Shown here in pieces: positions 24,090-27,243 of a DNA stretch of 27,243 nucleotides. This DNA is from Candidatus Cloacimonadota bacterium. GTDB lineage: Bacteria; Cloacimonadota; Cloacimonadia; Cloacimonadales; Cloacimonadaceae. The first letter of the stretch is position 1, and each line of letters begins with the position of its first letter. A program made the translations under genes and the position numbers. The notes beneath the pieces were generated by a model. That model did not search any database, was not told where the DNA came from, and was given only the letters and a program-made list of their open reading frames with translations. The stretch is from contig DAHVPA010000003.1 of the NCBI GenBank assembly GCA_027318525.1, positions 1 to 27,243 of the forward strand, given 5' to 3'.

Positions 24090-26330
24090 ATGAAACAGAC
24101 CATTACCATCGGCATTGACGGGATGCACTGCGCCAGTTGCAGCGCCAGTGTGGAGAAAGCTTTGTCTTCCGCAAACGGAGTGCTCAAGGCGCATGTAAAC
24201 CTTCCTTTGGAGGAAGCTTCCGTCGAGTATGAAAGCAACCGGATTACCCTTGATAAACTCAGACAGATCATTGTCAATACAGGCTATCAGATTCGTGAAA
24301 TTCCTGAAGAAGGTATCGTTCCCGGGAAAAAAGACCATTATGAACAAGCTGAAAAACAGGCGTTTGACCGCATGATTGCTGCCTGGGTGCTGACCATTGC
24401 CGTAGCAGTGCTGATGCTGCCCCACATGCTGGGTGGCAAGATGCTGTTTACTTCGCATCAGGTCAATACCCTGGTCATGTTTATCTTATCTTTGCTGACT
24501 ATGCTCATCCCTGCCCGTCAGGTCTATGTTTCTGCTTTCAGGTCGGTGCTGCATGGTTCTGCCAATATGGATGTCCTGATAGCTTTGGGAACTGTGGCAG
24601 CGGTGATTACGGGACCTCTTTCCCTGCGAACCAGCCTGCCTGATTTCAGTGGTATTGCGGCAATGATTATCGCTTTTCATCTGACCGGAAGGTATCTGGA
24701 AAGCCGTGCCAAAGGCAAAGCCAGTGAAGCCATCCGCAAGCTGATGAGTCTGGAGGCAAAGACTGCCATTTTGCTTAAGGACGGCGCTGAAACGGAGATT
24801 CCCGCCTATAAGATTCAGGTGGGAGATATCCTCGTGGTCAAACCAGGCTCCAAGATTCCCACAGACGGCATCGTAGTGGAAGGCATATCCGGAGTGGATG
24901 AATCCATGGCGACGGGTGAAGCCTTGCCCATAACGCGCAAACCCGGCGAGCCTGTAATGGGTGCAACCATCAATCAGGAAGGCAGGTTAATCATCCGTGC
25001 CACCAAGATAGGCAACGATACCTTTCTGGCTCAGATAGTGAAGCTGGTGCGTGATGCGCAGCACAGCAAGGTGCCGATTCAGGTGCTGGCAGACAAGATT
25101 ACTGCTGTGTTTGTGCCGATTATTCTGGTGCTGGCTGCAGTCACATTTGCCGTCTGGTATTTCTTCCCACAGCAGATGCATGCCCTCAGCTTAAAACTGA
25201 GCGAGTTTATCCCGCTTTCCCTGACGGTTCCCGACCGTCTGGGAGCTGCTTTGATGGCTACCATCGCGACTTTGGTCATTGCCTGTCCCTGCGCTCTGGG
25301 ATTGGCTACCCCCACTGCCCTGATGGTGGGAAGTGGGATTGGCGCTTACCGTGGCATTTTGATCAGGAACGGAGAAGCTTTGCAACTGATGAAGGATATC
25401 AAGGTCATGGTCTTTGACAAGACAGGAACTCTGACTTACGGCAAGCCTGAACTGATTAAAGTCCTGCCAGTCGGCACGGGCGAAAAGGAATTGCTGCGGC
25501 TTGCCGCATCATTGGAGAGCGGTTCGGAGCATCCTCTGGCTAAAGCGGTGGTCAAAGCTGCTTCCGAGCAGTCTTTGGAGCTGCTGCCGATAGACGCATT
25601 CCGTTCTGAAGCCGGCAAGGGAGTAACTGCCCTGATTGGCGGGATTCCTCATTTTGCCGGAAGTCCGGAATACATTGCTGCTCAGATTAAGGATGCCGGT
25701 GCAGCGATAAACAAGCTTCCTCAGGAGCAGTATCAGCATGCTTCCAGGGTCTGCATTTCCAACGATAAGGAACTGCTTGGGTGTCTGTTTATTGCCGATA
25801 CTGTGAAGCCGGAAGCGGCTGCAGTGGTCAAGGAATTGAAGCGTTTGAACATTTTGCCTGTGATGCTGAGCGGTGATAATGAGACAGTGGCGGCGGCGAT
25901 TGCGGCGCAGTGCGGGATTGAGCGTGTGCTGGCGAATGTTCTGCCGGCGGATAAGACGATTCAGATCAGGAATCTGCAACAGCAGTTAGGTGCTGTGGCA
26001 ATGGTGGGAGACGGCATCAATGACGCTCCTGCATTGAAACAGGCTGATATCGGCATTGCGATGGGGCAGGGGACTGATATTGCCATGGAAGCGGCGGACA
26101 TCACGATTGTCAGGAGTGAGCTGACTGCCTTGCTTACCGCCATCAAGCTTTCCAAGGTTACCTTTATCAAGATCCGCCAGAATCTGTTCTGGGCGTTTTT
26201 CTACAATCTGGTGGCTATTCCTTTGGCAGTGCTGGGATTGTTACATCCCGTAATTGCAGAAATGGCGATGGCAACCAGTTCTGTGACAGTGGTTACCAAC
26301 GCCAATCTATTGAGGAAGGTTAAATTCTGA
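24090..26330 (+). CDS. copA: CopA: copper-exporting P1B-type ATPase
   Basis: A 746-residue P-type ATPase that exports Cu(I), with one N-terminal heavy-metal-associated domain (GMHCASC, C14 and C17). The intramembrane CPC motif (C399, C401) is followed by ALGLATPTALMVG. The phosphorylated Asp is D443 in DKTGTLT; the hinge GDGINDAPA (640-648) includes D641. The TGEALP actuator motif is also present. Length is normal for a one-HMA CopA. Ag+ is a usual alternative substrate of CPC-type pumps. The start ATG 24090 follows GGATAG. It is monocistronic from its own promoter and ends 5 nt before the convergent archease stop. Confidence 0.93.
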   Translation: MKQTITIGIDGMHCASCSASVEKALSSANGVLKAHVNLPLEEASVEYESNRITLDKLRQIIVNTGYQIREIPEEGIVPGKKDHYEQAEKQAFDRMIAAWVLTIAVAVLMLPHMLGGKMLFTSHQVNTLVMFILSLLTMLIPARQVYVSAFRSVLHGSANMDVLIALGTVAAVITGPLSLRTSLPDFSGIAAMIIAFHLTGRYLESRAKGKASEAIRKLMSLEAKTAILLKDGAETEIPAYKIQVGDILVVKPGSKIPTDGIVVEGISGVDESMATGEALPITRKPGEPVMGATINQEGRLIIRATKIGNDTFLAQIVKLVRDAQHSKVPIQVLADKITAVFVPIILVLAAVTFAVWYFFPQQMHALSLKLSEFIPLSLTVPDRLGAALMATIATLVIACPCALGLATPTALMVGSGIGAYRGILIRNGEALQLMKDIKVMVFDKTGTLTYGKPELIKVLPVGTGEKELLRLAASLESGSEHPLAKAVVKAASEQSLELLPIDAFRSEAGKGVTALIGGIPHFAGSPEYIAAQIKDAGAAINKLPQEQYQHASRVCISNDKELLGCLFIADTVKPEAAAVVKELKRLNILPVMLSGDNETVAAAIAAQCGIERVLANVLPADKTIQIRNLQQQLGAVAMVGDGINDAPALKQADIGIAMGQGTDIAMEAADITIVRSELTALLTAIKLSKVTFIKIRQNLFWAFFYNLVAIPLAVLGLLHPVIAEMAMATSSVTVVTNANLLRKVKF

Positions 26331-26335
26331 GCCGA

Positions 26336-26779
26336 TTACACGTCAAACGTGACAGTAATCTGATAGCCTGACTTTACCTTTTCCAGTTTTGCGGGTTGAT
26401 ATGTGACCGCTTTGAGCGGGACATTGGGTTTATCTCTTTTCATGGCGACTCTGAACGAGACTTGAATCATCAATGATTTATCTTCCAGGCGGATTGTGTC
26501 CACATAAAGCGGAAGATAATGATGAGCCTGAGTGTATGCCAGCAATTGCCGCATCCATTCAGTATAAATCTCCTCATAGTTCTTGCCTGTGATATTGAAT
26601 GTTTCGTGAACGATGGGATAATCCGGTTTCACGGGTTCGGGTCGGTTGGGATTTTTCTTGTAAATAAGACGCCTAAAACCTTCCAGACCATTATAGAACA
26701 TATCGATGAAGTTGCAGCCAAAGAAGGTGACCTTATAGTCTGCAGCTTCACTTAGGACCTGATAAATCCTGCTTTTCAT
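26336..26779 (-). CDS. Divergent archease family protein
   Basis: A 147-residue protein with archease-like features. Its N-terminal EAADYKVTFFGCNFIDMFYNG corresponds to the EHTADIxxxxxGxxLxExFxxA segment, with the Asp kept but the His lost. The end LKAVTYQPAKLEK, then YQITVTFDV, matches the archease C-terminal strand pattern with its final Asp. Archease activates the RNA ligase RtcB by helping its guanylylation, and Ca2+/metal-binding Asp residues are part of its mechanism. RtcB is not in this window. AGGAG spaced 10 nt precedes ATG 26779. It ends 5 nt from copA and has no partner gene upstream in the window. Confidence 0.65.
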   Translation of the reverse strand: MKSRIYQVLSEAADYKVTFFGCNFIDMFYNGLEGFRRLIYKKNPNRPEPVKPDYPIVHETFNITGKNYEEIYTEWMRQLLAYTQAHHYLPLYVDTIRLEDKSLMIQVSFRVAMKRDKPNVPLKAVTYQPAKLEKVKSGYQITVTFDV

Positions 26780-27182
26780 GAGTAAATCACTCCTTTTCCT
26801 GAATTCCGGACCGATTCGCCGGATTCAATAGTCAAAACTAACTCTACTTTTACTACAGCAATGGCAGCAGTCTTCTTCAGCTCTTTTTCATATTTTACGC
26901 GACGGCTTTCCGATTGCAAATGCACTCCCCAGTCAAACCAAATTCACTTATCTTTTGACTAAATATCCTGTCAAGTCAAAATCATTCTTTTTCAATGCAA
27001 TTTCCATACCATACAAGTTTACTTATTCGTATAATCTAATCAGTCCGCTTATATGATTAATATAATCCTTGCTGACTTATAAGCAAATTATTATTTACCA
27101 ACCAGGTAGGTGTCAGCATTCAACAGTTTTTAGCTTTTTTGAAATGCATGTTTGCCCCGGAAATCATCATCCTCTTTTGATG
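26780..27182. other. AT-rich non-coding region
   Basis: About 400 nt without a supported ORF, more AT-rich than the rest. It contains an 8-bp inverted repeat TTTTGACT (26953-26960) / AGTCAAAA (26974-26981), a TATAAT (27030-27035) without a matching -35, and GCTGAC (27071-27076) / GTCAGC (27112-27117) in inverted orientation. No tRNA-like fold or clear promoter was recognised. Confidence 0.5.
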
Positions 27183-27236
27183 CGGGGGGTCATCGAGGGG
27201 TCTTCGTGGGGTTAGCCCTCGATAATCCCTCGCAGC
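27183..27236 (+). repeat. Dispersed 11-nt-module palindromic repeat, copy C
   Basis: Modules CGGGGGGTCAT (27183-27193), CGAGGGGTCTT (27194-27204) and CGTGGGGTTAG (27205-27215) are followed by reversed units CCCTCGATAAT (27216-27226) and CCCTCGCAGC. CCTCTTTTGA precedes it at 27171-27180; the reverse complement of copy A begins with nearly the same sequence, so the repeat may extend about 10 nt further. Confidence 0.8.
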
Positions 27237-27243
27237 AAGCAGG

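Noticed and set aside
27071..27117. tRNA-like or structured RNA between GCTGAC and GTCAGC
   Set aside because: Only the outer arms pair clearly; there is no anticodon arm or T-arm consensus.
8468..27236. CRISPR array from the repeated GAGGGG units
   Set aside because: Copies are kilobases apart, units are directly adjacent without unique spacers, and no cas genes are present.

Overview
The window looks like a diderm (LPS-bearing) bacterium of the Cloacimonadota / FCB type. The inference rests on an LptD outer-membrane LPS translocon, a complete MoxR-DUF58-Bat locus, and a secreted RCC1-repeat protein ending in a type-IX-secretion-like C-terminal domain. I could not compare it with a database, so the taxonomic guess is tentative. 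No rRNA, tRNA, transposase or CRISPR array was seen.

Layout. (1) 1-2888: 3' part of a K+-dependent membrane pyrophosphatase, a hairpin, then a Na+/phosphate symporter with a PhoU-like tail. (2) 2902-14813: a MoxR/Bat aerotolerance-type locus (moxR, DUF58 protein, DUF4381-like membrane protein, batA, fused batB-batC, batD, batE). It is interrupted twice: by a degenerate asparagine-synthase-like gene between moxR and the DUF58 gene, and by an exported RCC1-repeat protein between the DUF58 gene and the membrane protein. (3) 15176-16450: a divergent histidyl-tRNA-synthetase-family protein that lacks several catalytic-motif residues. (4) 19678-16452 (minus): a tight four-gene operon of cupin, DUF512/PDZ radical-SAM-like protein, PhnD-type lipoprotein and PhnC-type ATPase, with no permease gene. 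(5) 20020-24016: lptD, a GmhB-like HAD phosphatase and an EamA transporter. (6) 24090-26779: a CopA-type copper ATPase with its own good promoter, facing a divergent archease. (7) 26780-27243: AT-rich non-coding DNA.

How the genes work together. MoxR and the VWA proteins (DUF58 protein, BatA, BatB/C) form an ATPase/VWA chaperone-like set working at the inner membrane and periplasm with BatD and BatE. LptD and the HAD phosphatase belong to LPS biogenesis. The pyrophosphatase and the Na+/Pi symporter both handle phosphate and cation gradients. The minus-strand operon suggests periplasmic capture of a phosphonate-like or other small ligand.

The most unusual non-coding signal is a dispersed repeat of about 55 bp, present three times (8468-8520, 14911-14965, 27183-27236). 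Each copy is five 11-nt modules, three in one orientation and two in the other, and two of the three clearly lie between transcription units. Other points of interest are the two insertions in the Bat locus, the permease-less PhnD/PhnC operon, and the HisRS-like protein with eroded motifs.
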